Positions 26,917-37,500 of a DNA stretch of 40,472 nucleotides are shown one piece after another; within the stretch, counting starts at the first letter, position 1; each line of letters opens with the position of its first letter. The DNA is from Bacteroidales bacterium Barb4 (GTDB taxonomy: Bacteria > Bacteroidota > Bacteroidia > Bacteroidales > Tannerellaceae): NCBI GenBank assembly GCA_001657575.1, contig LBCX01000003.1, forward strand, positions 1 through 40,472, read 5' to 3'. The position numbers and the translations under genes are program-made. Below the pieces are notes generated by a model that had not been told where the DNA came from, searched no databases, and saw only the letters and a list, made by a program, of their open reading frames with translations.

Positions 26917-29475
26917 TTATTGTTTTAGAAAAGCAGCTCTAATTGTTTTAAAATCTCCAAAATCTACCTTAAGCCCGGTGATTGAAGGTTCATTATAAAT
27001 TTCTATTGGATTACTATGCCCCTTTATATAACCGCAACACCTTTCAAATATTTCGTTCAATTTATCTTTATGTGTATCCACTGAACTTCCATCAACTTTA
27101 ACAAACTGTGTTAATGCAATATTTTTTTGATAACGTTTTACTGTACTTTGAAAAATTTCATGCTCTACAAGTAATTCAATGGCAGAACGCAAGTAGCCAT
27201 AGCCATCTTCGGCTACTTCTGCTTCTGGTCTGTCCTTCGGAGTATTATTAACTATTATATTGATTTTAGAAATATAGTCTTTTAAAGTGTTAATTTCTTC
27301 AGCGTTACAAATAATACCCGTTTGTTCATACTCATTTTTGGAGTTGTAAAAAGCACAATTAATTCCACTAAATGACGGCTGTTTGTTAAAATATAGAAAA
27401 CTATTAAAGAGTAAAATACTATGAGTAAAAACGACAACCTGACGTTCAGTGGATAATTGCAATAGCCGTCTTGCAAGATCGTCAATAATATTGTGGTCAA
27501 GGCTATTAACAGGGTCATCGAAAATTACTGAAGCTTTTATGCTGTCAAGTTGTAATTCCGTTAAAAATTCAGATAATGCAATAGCTTTCTGTTCCCCTTC
27601 GCTTAAGATATCCAAAAGAGAATATGTATTAATTTTATGCGAAACTTTTGAGTGTCCCTGATTCGTTCCGAAGTTTAAATCTATTTTAATTTGACTCTTT
27701 CTTAAATATTTTAATTCACTATTAAATATAGTCTCAAAATTTGATTTAACCAAAGCATCTCTTGCTTCTGTTGTTTTTCTACTAATAGGGGTTGTGCTAA
27801 AAGCACTTACATTATTGCTTAATACCGATGTTATATTATGGTTTTTCATAGCTGTTTTTATTTCTTCTATTTTTAACGAAATAAATTTTCGGTCAGTTAA
27901 TTCAGCTACTTTGTTTTTTAATTCGGTCTCCTTTGATGATAAATTGTCTAATAACATTTTTTTCTGAGTAAGAGTAGATTTTATCAGTTGTTGCTTTTCT
28001 AATAGAAACTTTATAATTGCATCATAATCAATCGCATGTAAAGACAAATCAAAAATAAGGTCTGAAATAAACTCATTTTTAAATGTACGAAGATTATTTT
28101 TAAAATCCACAAGTTCTTTGGGTTGGATAGGCTTTTGATTTTCGTTGGTTCCAAAAGTTGGTTGATGGAGGACAATGTTTTCATTAATTGATTTAACTTT
28201 ATCAATCAGATTATTTTTTTGTTTTCTTATATCCAATAAACTCTCTTGTGTTTTATCATTAAGAAGTATACGATAACTGTTTAATAATTCTTTTGCCGAG
28301 GGTTGCAAGGGTTGCAAACAATAAATGCATATATCTTGCTGTTCAGGATAGTGTGGTTTTCCCAAGATTTTTATGTAATCTTCTGCTGATTTTATAAAAG
28401 ATTGGAATTGATCTGTTTCATAAAAAGAGATTCCATTAGATTCAGCAATTTCCTTTATTCCTTTTTGAGTATTTTTTTTTAATTCAGTTATTTTATTATT
28501 GAATTCAATTAGTGTCTGAGCAGTTGTCGTATTCAGAATTGTCTTGGCCGTTTGGATTATACTTATTATTTCATTAAGTTCTAAAACAGAAGCACTATAA
28601 TTTTGCATTTCTGTTTGGATTAACGCTTTATTCAAACAAGATAATTCTACTTGTTTATTTTTTAATTCTTCTTCATTTCCAGAAGTAAAATTTGATAATT
28701 CGGTTAACTTTTGTTCCGTCGATATAGAAGATAGCTTTGAAATAAAATCTTTTTGAGGAGTTCCGTCTGTTAAGGATTCAACCCATCCAAGTTGAGTTGG
28801 ATATTGTTGAATTGTTGAACCCAATAGATTAGCTAATTCATTTAATTCAGAAGTAACTAAACTAAACAAATGAAATCCAATAGGAGATACTATCAGTTGT
28901 CTGTCCGACAATGAGATTTGCACACAATTATTATTAAAAACAGAAATATTTTCGAGTTCTGCATTTCTATTTGTCCCATTCCAAATAAATGGATCTTCTT
29001 CTACTCCATTTAAATTATATTTTATTGTGGCTACTTTAGGTGTGCTGCTTTCAAAAATATTGGATAATATTCTATTATTAGTATCATAGCTGAAACCAAG
29101 TGATTTTAATATCCGAGCATATCCGGTTTTTCCAGTTCCATTTTCGCCAAACACTACTGTCAGATTTTTACTAAATACAATAGTTTGGTTTGGAGCTAAA
29201 CGATTTACCCCAGTAATTTCTGATAGAGATGTCAACTCTATTTTCTTGCTTGTTGGAGTATATGTTGGTTTTTGAATGTTCAAAGTGGGCAACCCTGAAC
29301 GTAACCGAACTGACTGCAAAAAATAATTAAATATTTCTTTTCTGTTGGTTGATGACAATTCATTTTCTGAAGTCACTACTTTATCTATTAGTAACTTACC
29401 CCAATCGCCTTTAGTTTCTGCCCATTCCCAAAGGAAATCAATAATTTCTTTTTTTGTTGTTGTCGTTGAACTCAT
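26917..29475 (-). CDS. AAA ATPase of PrrC/RloC type, possible HEPN RNase effector
   Basis: This 852-aa protein has an ABC/SMC-type ATPase split around a coiled coil. Walker A is GENGTGKT (110-117). A long coiled-coil region (about 265-545) carries CIYC (C383, C386) at its midpoint, like a zinc hook. The signature is ILSEGEQKAIAL (623-634), Walker B is IFDDPVNSLDH (651-661), and the H-loop is VVFTHS (681-686). The N-terminal 60 residues are extra. This head matches the PrrC/RloC (AAA_13) group, in which ATPase and C-terminal anticodon-nuclease domains are fused. The last 90 residues are helical and contain R763-SAI-E767 and R812-(7)-H820, reminiscent of the R/E/H nuclease residues of PrrC-type HEPN domains, but the spacing is not standard. 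It sits between mod (13 bp) and res (14 bp), as prrC sits inside a type I hsd operon. An alternative is an SMC-like nuclease helper without RNase activity. Confidence 0.72.
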   Translation of the reverse strand: MSSTTTTKKEIIDFLWEWAETKGDWGKLLIDKVVTSENELSSTNRKEIFNYFLQSVRLRSGLPTLNIQKPTYTPTSKKIELTSLSEITGVNRLAPNQTIVFSKNLTVVFGENGTGKTGYARILKSLGFSYDTNNRILSNIFESSTPKVATIKYNLNGVEEDPFIWNGTNRNAELENISVFNNNCVQISLSDRQLIVSPIGFHLFSLVTSELNELANLLGSTIQQYPTQLGWVESLTDGTPQKDFISKLSSISTEQKLTELSNFTSGNEEELKNKQVELSCLNKALIQTEMQNYSASVLELNEIISIIQTAKTILNTTTAQTLIEFNNKITELKKNTQKGIKEIAESNGISFYETDQFQSFIKSAEDYIKILGKPHYPEQQDICIYCLQPLQPSAKELLNSYRILLNDKTQESLLDIRKQKNNLIDKVKSINENIVLHQPTFGTNENQKPIQPKELVDFKNNLRTFKNEFISDLIFDLSLHAIDYDAIIKFLLEKQQLIKSTLTQKKMLLDNLSSKETELKNKVAELTDRKFISLKIEEIKTAMKNHNITSVLSNNVSAFSTTPISRKTTEARDALVKSNFETIFNSELKYLRKSQIKIDLNFGTNQGHSKVSHKINTYSLLDILSEGEQKAIALSEFLTELQLDSIKASVIFDDPVNSLDHNIIDDLARRLLQLSTERQVVVFTHSILLFNSFLYFNKQPSFSGINCAFYNSKNEYEQTGIICNAEEINTLKDYISKINIIVNNTPKDRPEAEVAEDGYGYLRSAIELLVEHEIFQSTVKRYQKNIALTQFVKVDGSSVDTHKDKLNEIFERCCGYIKGHSNPIEIYNEPSITGLKVDFGDFKTIRAAFLKQ

Positions 29476-29488
29476 ATTTGAAGTAGTA

Positions 29489-31498
29489 TTAAATAACTTT
29501 TATCGTTGTCTCTGGGGATATCGCTTTGAATATCTCCGTCACATTTATCTTATCCGCGCTGTCTTTGAACGAAACATCTCGAAAAACAACTCGTGAAGGT
29601 CTGTGCTTGGCAATAGTACGAATGGTGTCTTCCGATATCTTTTCATCAAAACAGGCAATTAGGTCTGTCTCATTCACGAAATGAACAGTTTGCCCGTTTA
29701 TCTTTTCCTGTTTATGGGGTAACGATAGCGGAACTCCCCAGTCAATCAAGCAACTGTAGAGTAAATCTATGTCGTTACGGTCTTCTTTGATATTGCTTAT
29801 TAAATCCAACAAATCTTTCTGTTGGTATTCTCCAGCACTGTAATAAACATCTTTCATATTGGTTGAGTCAAGTTTGAAAACACGGAAGCCGGTATCCAAC
29901 TTTTGACTTTCTTCGGAAGGCAATCCGCTGTTTTTTGCTGATTGTTGTTCTTCTAATTTTGCTCCTGCGCGCCGGATACGTTCTTTGCCAATTTCGCAAA
30001 TGTTTTTGTAACCAGCTTTATAGGCTTCGCTGTCTTTTGCACATTCTTCGGGAAGTTGCACCATGATAAACTTACGATTACCACCGTTTTCGACATTTAG
30101 CTGCATCACAGCATGGGCGGTTGTGGCTGATCCAGAGAAGAAGTCGAGGACTATGGCGTCATCACAATTACTGGCTTTTAGCATTCTTTCAATAAGGAGT
30201 AGTGGTTTCTTTCCGTTAGGAAATATTATGCCTCCTTCTTGTGCTACACCTCCATCATTGGAAATATCAATCCAATTATCAGAAAGAAAAACCGAAGAGT
30301 TAGCTTCAGCTTGTACTAACTCAATTCGTGGGTCTCTCGCCTCTTTGTTATAATCAGATCTAAAAAATCTTTTATTACCATCATTATTAGTATAGCAAAC
30401 TATTTGTTGTGAATAAGATTTATTATTGATTCGTTTTGCTAAAGAAGTATTAGATTTTGTGCCAAATATCCTATAAGCATTATGCCACTTCCATTCTTCA
30501 GAAAGCTCAATCTCACTATCCTTAGCATAATCTACTAAGCTAATTAGATGCATTTTACTTAATAGGTTATTCACGACTTTGTCTGACATCTCATCAAAAG
30601 AAACAAATTGATTTTTCATCAATTCTGGAATTATTAAATTATACTCTTTATCCCATTTTTCTTTATTTTTTTTCCCAATATAGAGAGAATGTTGTTTGAC
30701 TCCTTTTTTATAAAGTAATAAAAACTCTTTCTGTGCTGGAAATCTTTTACCAGTTATAGCATGAGTCATTTTTACACCTGAAAGACTATTCATGTTTACT
30801 ACTATAGCATTGATAAAGTTGTCCTCTCCAAACACTTCATCACAGATCTTCTTCAATTGTGCCACTTCATTATCATCAATCGAAATAAAAATCACCCCAT
30901 CATCCGTCAACAGATTTCGAGCCAACATAAGTCGAGGATAAATCATAGAACACCAATCAGAGTGGAAACGTCCATTGGTTTCGGTGTTTTTGAAAAGTCG
31001 GTTTCCTTCTTCATCAAATACACCCAATTCATTTTCATATTCATCTTTTGTTTGAGAGAAGTCGTCGCGATAAATAAAGTCGTTACCTGTGTTATAAGGA
31101 GGGTCAATATAAATCATCTTCACTTTTCCCAAATAACTTTCCTGCAAAAGCTTCAGCACTTCGAGATTGTCACCCTCTATGTAGATATTCTCGGTAGTAT
31201 CCCAATTTTTGCTTTCCTTCACACAAGGACGAAGTGTTTTGCGGATAGGCGTAGCGGAATCAGCAATGGCTTGACGTTTTCCAACCCATGTAAAATCGTA
31301 ACGTTCAGTTTCATCGTCGATAACCAACATTTCATTTGGATTGGTCGAAAGCATCAACTTTAGTTTTTCAAAATCAATGGCTTTATGTAACACTCCGTTT
31401 TCGTCTTTAGCTTCCGTAACAACGCTTGGAAAAAGAGCGGCAATTTTTTCTATGTTACTTCCTGTAATATCTACCGATTGCATTTTTAATTTATCCAT
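29489..31498 (-). CDS. mod: Type III DNA methyltransferase, Mod subunit
   Basis: Mod is the N6-adenine methyltransferase and specificity subunit of the type III system; it protects host DNA and directs Res. The 669-aa protein has motif IV DPPY (132-135, YIDPPYNTGND) before the SAM-binding motif I DFFSGSATTAHA (452-463), the beta-class order expected for Mod. The segment between (about 235-410) is the likely target-recognition region. A C-terminal Res-contact region follows. No simple-sequence repeat suitable for phase variation is visible in the reading frame. It starts only 94 bp below the sprA stop, on the same strand, with no clear promoter of its own and a weakened terminator between. Confidence 0.95.
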   Translation of the reverse strand: MDKLKMQSVDITGSNIEKIAALFPSVVTEAKDENGVLHKAIDFEKLKLMLSTNPNEMLVIDDETERYDFTWVGKRQAIADSATPIRKTLRPCVKESKNWDTTENIYIEGDNLEVLKLLQESYLGKVKMIYIDPPYNTGNDFIYRDDFSQTKDEYENELGVFDEEGNRLFKNTETNGRFHSDWCSMIYPRLMLARNLLTDDGVIFISIDDNEVAQLKKICDEVFGEDNFINAIVVNMNSLSGVKMTHAITGKRFPAQKEFLLLYKKGVKQHSLYIGKKNKEKWDKEYNLIIPELMKNQFVSFDEMSDKVVNNLLSKMHLISLVDYAKDSEIELSEEWKWHNAYRIFGTKSNTSLAKRINNKSYSQQIVCYTNNDGNKRFFRSDYNKEARDPRIELVQAEANSSVFLSDNWIDISNDGGVAQEGGIIFPNGKKPLLLIERMLKASNCDDAIVLDFFSGSATTAHAVMQLNVENGGNRKFIMVQLPEECAKDSEAYKAGYKNICEIGKERIRRAGAKLEEQQSAKNSGLPSEESQKLDTGFRVFKLDSTNMKDVYYSAGEYQQKDLLDLISNIKEDRNDIDLLYSCLIDWGVPLSLPHKQEKINGQTVHFVNETDLIACFDEKISEDTIRTIAKHRPSRVVFRDVSFKDSADKINVTEIFKAISPETTIKVI

Positions 31499-31591
31499 AT
31501 ATGCTTTGTTTTAATTTCTTTTTATTATGGTTAGTAATGCCGTGTCTTGTTTTAGGGACACCTGCCTCTCTTTTATATTGCGACAGAGAAA

Positions 31592-34500
31592 TTACTGTGT
31601 AAGGGAAAAGCGGAGGCTGACCCCGTAGTTGGCGTTGGAGGTGGGGAAGGCGGAGCTGGAGATGAGGGGTTCGTTGATTTGCCAGTCGAGGAAGGCACGC
31701 AGGGTGAGGGTGCGGCTCAGTCCGTAGTCGGCGGAGAACATGACGGTCTTGGCGATGTTGCCTGCGGTGGCTTGGGTCTGGCTGGTGTCAATCTTGCGGA
31801 TGAGGGACTGCATTTTGCGGTAGGAGAAGTCCAGCATGAGGTTCAGGTCGTTGCTGAAGTTTTGCGAGGCTTTGCGGCGGAGCACCTTGTTAAATTCGGT
31901 GATGCGGTAGCCGACGCCGACGATGATTTCGTTGTTTATGCCTTCCACGATTTGGTAGGAGGAGATGTTGAGGTTGAGCGTGTGGGAGGTGTTGAATTGC
32001 AGTTTGCCGGTCATGTCGTTCAGCAGGGTGGCGTTGGCAGCGAGCAGGGGGGCGAAGCCTTCGACGATGTTTACCGATGCGATGTCGTAGGTGGAGGCAG
32101 GGATGGGGTTGCCCTGCTGGATGCCGCGGATGTAGCCCAAGCCGTCTTCGCCGGCACTGACCCAGTTGGAGTAGGAGGCGAAAGAGCCGACGGCGTAGGT
32201 GCTGCGGTATTGATGGTTGAGCGAGAAGCTCTTGAAGTATCTTTTGAAAAGGGGGATTTGGAGGAGACCGTCGTAGGTGACTGTCCAGTTGGGCATGAGG
32301 CTTGACAAGCCGGGAAAGGCGGTGAGACCGATGCTCTTGGGACTCTTGCCGGTGTATGCGGCGAGGAAAGCGGGAATCAGCACGTCGGCGGAGTTCGGGC
32401 TGACGGCACCCTGCTGCGGGTCGTAGGGTTTGCCGGCAAGGCTGCTGCCTTCCATAAAGCCGCCGGAGGGGTAGGTCGTGCCGGCGTAACGCTTTTCGAG
32501 ACGGGCGGCGATGACGCTGCGGTTTTCGAGGAAGCGGTCAAAGGCTTTCGAGGCGTAGTTGCTGGCGGCGTCGCCGGTGCTTTGGAAGGCGGTTTTGAGG
32601 GAGAGGATGGACATGCTGTAATTGCCGCCCACAAGTTCGGGCATACCGGGGTACATGTATTGAATGGTGGTGCTGCGCGTATCCATGCGGTTGGCGGTCA
32701 GGTCGATTTTCAAGCCGGGGGCAGGCTCCAGATTGGCGCGAAGCATGAGGTTGGTCGTGCCGTTCATCATGGCGGGGCTTGTGTTGTTGTCGTTCATCAC
32801 CAGCCAGCCCTTGTCGGCAGCCTCATTGATATAGCTCCTGCGGACGTCGCCGAAGGCGAAGCCGAGACCGGGCACCAAAGTGCCGTAATCCTTCTGCCCG
32901 AACATGCTCCCTATTTCAGGGCGGAAGCCGGGGAGCATCATGCCGTCGGTCACCGTATATTGCACCGAGAGGCGGCGCACCATCATCAGCAGACGGCTCG
33001 AATATTCGGCGGAGGTTTTCAGCGAGCCTGCCAGCGTGTGACGGCTGTCGGGGACGATTACGAGCTTCAACGCCACCGAGTCCTTGGTTGTAATCCGCAC
33101 TTTGTCAAAGTTGAGGGACTTGTATTTAATGGGATATGCCCGCCCGTTGTCGGCTCTGCGTGCCGTGATGCGCACCTGTTTGCTGAGCAGTTTGTGCTCC
33201 ACGACGGTTCCGCTGTCAGTGTTCAGTGTTACTTCCGTTTCGAGGCGGGTCGGCTTTTTGGGTTCCCGCTTGTGGGTGGCGGTGCCGGCGTTGGCTTTGG
33301 GGCGGGTGGAGGCAGGTTGGGGACTGAATTTCTGGTTTATTTCCTTGAGAAACTTGCTTTTGTTGTAGAGGCTTTGGAAGTTGAAGTTGCCGTCGAGGGT
33401 GATTTGGCGTTGGTTCTTGATGACGTTGCCTATCTCCAGCTCGGTGTTGGCGGTTGCTGCTCCACGATCCCAGTTGTAGGAAGAGGTGTAGTTTACGGTG
33501 GCGGTTGTCCAGTCCAGCACAGGGATAAACTGCAAGGGGAGAGTAAGGTTTACTTGCAGGCTCTGGTCGTAGTTCATCGGCGTGCCCAGCTCGCGGATGC
33601 TTTGCATGACGGAGTCTTTCCACATCTGATACTTGTCGGGGTTCAGCTGTTTGTTCACCTGCACGTAAGGCTCTTCGATGCGGGCGTTGGTGCCGGACTT
33701 GAAGGAGGCGTTCAGATTGTTGGTGAAGTTCCAGCGGATGCTGAAAGCACGATCCCAGAGGAAGTTCTGACTGAAAGAGACGGGGATATTGTTTGTTGCA
33801 CCTCCTCCTCCTCCACTGCTCATCAGGTCTCTCAACTGCATTTCGTAGTAGTTGCGCATCATGGAGGTCTGGAAGGCGATGTTGGCAGGCAGGTAATTAA
33901 CGCCAAACTGCTTGATGTATTTGGTGTATCCGTTATCCTTCTGCCACTTGGCGAAGGGCTGGACGGGTTTAACGTAGGGCGTGTAGGAGTAGGCAAAGTT
34001 TCCGCGATAGTCTTTGGTCGTTTCGTACTCGGTTTCGGGATTGAAGCGGTTGTTTTCGCTGAAAGAATAGCCGACGGAGAAGTTCGACGGGTCGTAAGGC
34101 ATGGGGTTCTTGCTGTGGATGTCCACTTTCATGCCGTTTACGGAAAGGCTTTTGGTGATGGTCTTGTTTTGTGCAAGGCTGCGGATGGAGTCCTTTTCGG
34201 CTGCCGAGCCGGCGATGTCCACAGCTTCCGACAGCTTGATGTCCTGATCAAGGGGGTTGTATTTCGGCGAAATGGTTTCTTTGGAATAGGCGTAGTAGAA
34301 GGGGATGTTCACCTTTGCCTTTTCGGGAAAGAGCTTGCCCAGCTGTACGTTGGCGGAAAGGCTGTACTGCGAATAATCATCCAGCCGGCGTTCCATGAGC
34401 GACTGGTCGAGACCGCCGAAACCGGCTGTTTCGATGCGCCCTGCCATGTTCACCGTGCCCAAGTCCGATAGGGCAACGTTGAGGGAGGCATTGGCAGCCC

Positions 34501-37500
34501 AGCCGCCCGATTCGTTGAAGTCCGACAGGCGCAACTCGTTCACCCATATCTCCCCGCTCTTTGCCTCTTTCGAATTGTTGCGCACGCCAATCATAATGGT
34601 CTTGACTTCCGAAAGGGAAGGATTACCTACAACACTGATCCGGTTGCGCGGGGTTTCCGGATCATATTCCGAGTAAACGGACTGGAAACTTGCGCCGTCG
34701 CGCCCTTCGCGCTTCGCCTTGTTGCGGTTCAGCTTGAGGTCGGTCAGGGCTTCGAGGTTTATGTTCAGCAGGTTGCTTGCAGGCCATACCGTCTGTTGAT
34801 CGGCATGGCTACGACTGCTGTATTCCCCGTGAGGGGTAAGGGTAAGAGGCACTTCGTATTCGTAGTAGTTTCCCTTATAATCCGAACCGAGACGGAGGAA
34901 AACGGAAATCTCCCCGTTTTGCAGGGTTGTGGTAGGCTCTTCGATGAAACGTTCGGCATGAGTGAACAACTGCATCCGCTTGTACTGCCGCAGGTCATAA
35001 TTGACATTCTGATATATTGCCTTGGCTTCCTTCGGGGCAAGGTTGCTTATCTTCATGGAGAGAGCCTGCTCGTTCTCCTGACGGAGTTGCGACTGGCTGG
35101 GGTCGAGCATACGGGTAATGCCCGGAGGAAGCACGTAATTCACCGGACGGCGGTCGCCGTTCTCCTCAATATTGATAGAGGAAACCTCAATCGTTCCCTG
35201 ACTCAGTCCCTCCGACAAATCCTGCTTATAGGTGCGCCAGTTGCCCCGCACCAGCTCCAGCGTGCCGAAACGCAGGACTGCCGGCTCGCGGAAGTCCGTC
35301 ATGTACATGCGGATGAAGCGGATGGTCTTGAAATCGCTGATGGAACCTACCTTGCGGTCGTGCTTCCCGATGGGTATCTTGAAGAGATACCATTTCACCG
35401 GCTCGCGCGTGCCGTTGGCAAGCAGCGGGGTCGTTTCGCGTATGTCCGCAATGTGGTTGATGCCTATCTGCAAATCCTTGGGGCGGAGGGAAACCTTGTA
35501 TTCGTAGTATTTCTCCGTTTCGTTCAGCGTATTGTCCTGATTGAGGTCTTCCACGTCGGGCACATTCTTCGAGGAAGTTTCATAACGTCCGCTCGTGGCG
35601 GCTTGCGAATTGCCTTCCGTGCCGTTGAAATGCTTGTAGCGTTCGAGGATGCTCAGTTCCTGCGCATCATAATCATCTCCTCGATAGAAATGGAACTTGT
35701 CGGTGGCAGGGTCGTTCAGAGGGGAGAAAGGGTCGTCCGTCATCTTGGCAAGTGCTTCGGGCGACAGACGCATGGTCAGCTTATTCAGGAAGTCCTTATA
35801 GGCGGGAAACTCCTTTTCCTCTTCCGAGGAGAGACCGTTTAGCCCCACGTCCTGCTTCTCGCGGGCACCGGCGGTATTGTCGAACGCATAGACCGTGCTT
35901 TGCTGACGGGGGATGCGCCCCCATACGGTGGTGTCCGTCTTTGCAGGGTCGCCGTCTATGGGCAGCCCGTTCTCAAAGAACTTCTTCTCGTCTCTGAGAA
36001 TATCTTCCGATATTTCACCAAGATTGATATAGAGGTCGCCCCCCTGCGCCGTCGGATTATAAATGAAAGGGTCAAGCATCCAGAACTCAACATACTCGAT
36101 GTTTGTTGATTCAAAGTCGCTCTGCTCGATTTTCCGCATCATACCCCCCCAGCGTTTCTCCGGCTGGGCAAGCGTACCGTCGGGATTGACGTTGTCGGCA
36201 TCGAGGTTATAAGGTCCGCGCTCATTCGGATAATACGCCACATTCAGTATCCGCAGCGTGGAAGCATCGCTTATGATTTGCTCCTTGTTCGGGAAAAGCT
36301 CCTGCACTTCGATGGCACGCACATAGTGGTTCGACTGGTCGTTTTTGGTGATATGGCGGGGAATGGTGTTGGAGTTTTTGCGCGTAAAGATACCGTCTAT
36401 GCTGTACCAAGCCGTCAGGGCGCGGTTCTTGCCATAGTCAATGTTGTTGGTAAGTCCGGCTTCGGGGAAGCGGGGAGAGGCAAAGTTGTCGTAAGGCGTG
36501 GAAGAGATTTGCCATGCGTAGGGGTCTTGCAGGCTGGTGTTGATTTGCGAGCCTTCAAAATCATCAAGGTAGGAATACCCACCTGTGTACTTGCTCTTGT
36601 AATGCCCTGCAACCAGATTGGCAAACTCCGCCTTAAAGGCTATCTGGCTCGGACGGGTCAGCGACAACAGCGGCAATTTGTCGAGCAGGTTGGTCAGCTG
36701 CTGGCTCTCCGTCTTGTAGGATGTGTTCAGTCCCCACAGCAAATTATCAATAGACTCGTCCCCTATGGTAGTCTTCACCGTCATCGGCATCTCCAACATG
36801 TGCATCATGGTGCCGCCCAGCGTGAAATCCTTATTGAACTGATAATTCATATCCACGCCGAGCATCGTCTTGCGCTGCATACTGAACATGGACTGGTTTT
36901 CCAGCGAAACACTGACCGGCGTATTGCTTGCCACAATGCTCTCGTTGAGGATTGTAACCGTCCCCATGATATAATCCACCGAATAATCCGTATTCTCGGT
37001 AAGCTGTGCACCGCCGGCTGTCACCCGCACCGACCCGCGAGCCACATTCGTTGCTCCCAGCTGAATCTCCGCGCTTGATGATGACTTATATTCCCCGCGA
37101 AGGATAAACTTGTTCTTCTCCGCCGTCTGCCGCGCAACGGTCAGTGTCGAATCATACAGCTCATGGTAGGTATATTTGTCGGCAAGCGCATTGTTCCCGA
37201 TTTTGGCACGCAAATGCGACCCGAAAGGCTCGACAACGGGGAAGATGATGCGACCCGTTTCCGGTATCACCGTAAAGCCGGGCACGAAGTCGAAGAAGCC
37301 GTCCGCATGAGTCTCATTGCGCCCGTCGAGGCGGTCAAGGTTCATCACGCGCAAGAGCAGTTCGTTCTGTGTACTCCCTTCCGGCAGGTAATTGACATAC
37401 GTCCCCGTCGTATCGCTCTGGTAGAGAACGTCCAGCCGGAACTTCTCCTTCTGCACCGAATACGCATCCAGCGCGTACACATTCTTCATCATCAGCTTCC

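Larger units (their letters stand above)
23471..31840. other. Restriction-modification island bounded by direct repeats of the sprA 3' end
   Basis: A minus-strand operon mod - AAA ATPase - res lies between copy B (23526-23771, plus its terminator at 23472-23500) and the true sprA 3' end (31592 to about 31840, with a related downstream segment at 31540-31590). The two flanks are in the same orientation. The island is visibly more AT-rich than sprA, asd or the beta-helix genes. No integrase, transposase or relaxase is found within it. The boundary repeats suggest insertion by recombination at the sprA end. Confidence 0.75.

Noticed and set aside
29489-31498. Phase-variable mod gene (phasevarion)
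   Set aside because: No run of simple tandem repeats or long homopolymer able to slip is visible in or just before the frame.
23840-31498. Island as a typical integrative element with its own integrase
   Set aside because: No integrase, excisionase, relaxase or transposase is encoded between the sprA repeats; only the three R-M operon genes are present.
32582-34471. 629-aa plus-strand open frame
   Set aside because: It lies wholly antisense within sprA, is of low-complexity composition (G/V/H/A-rich) and has no recognisable domain. It is a frame shadow of a GC-rich gene.
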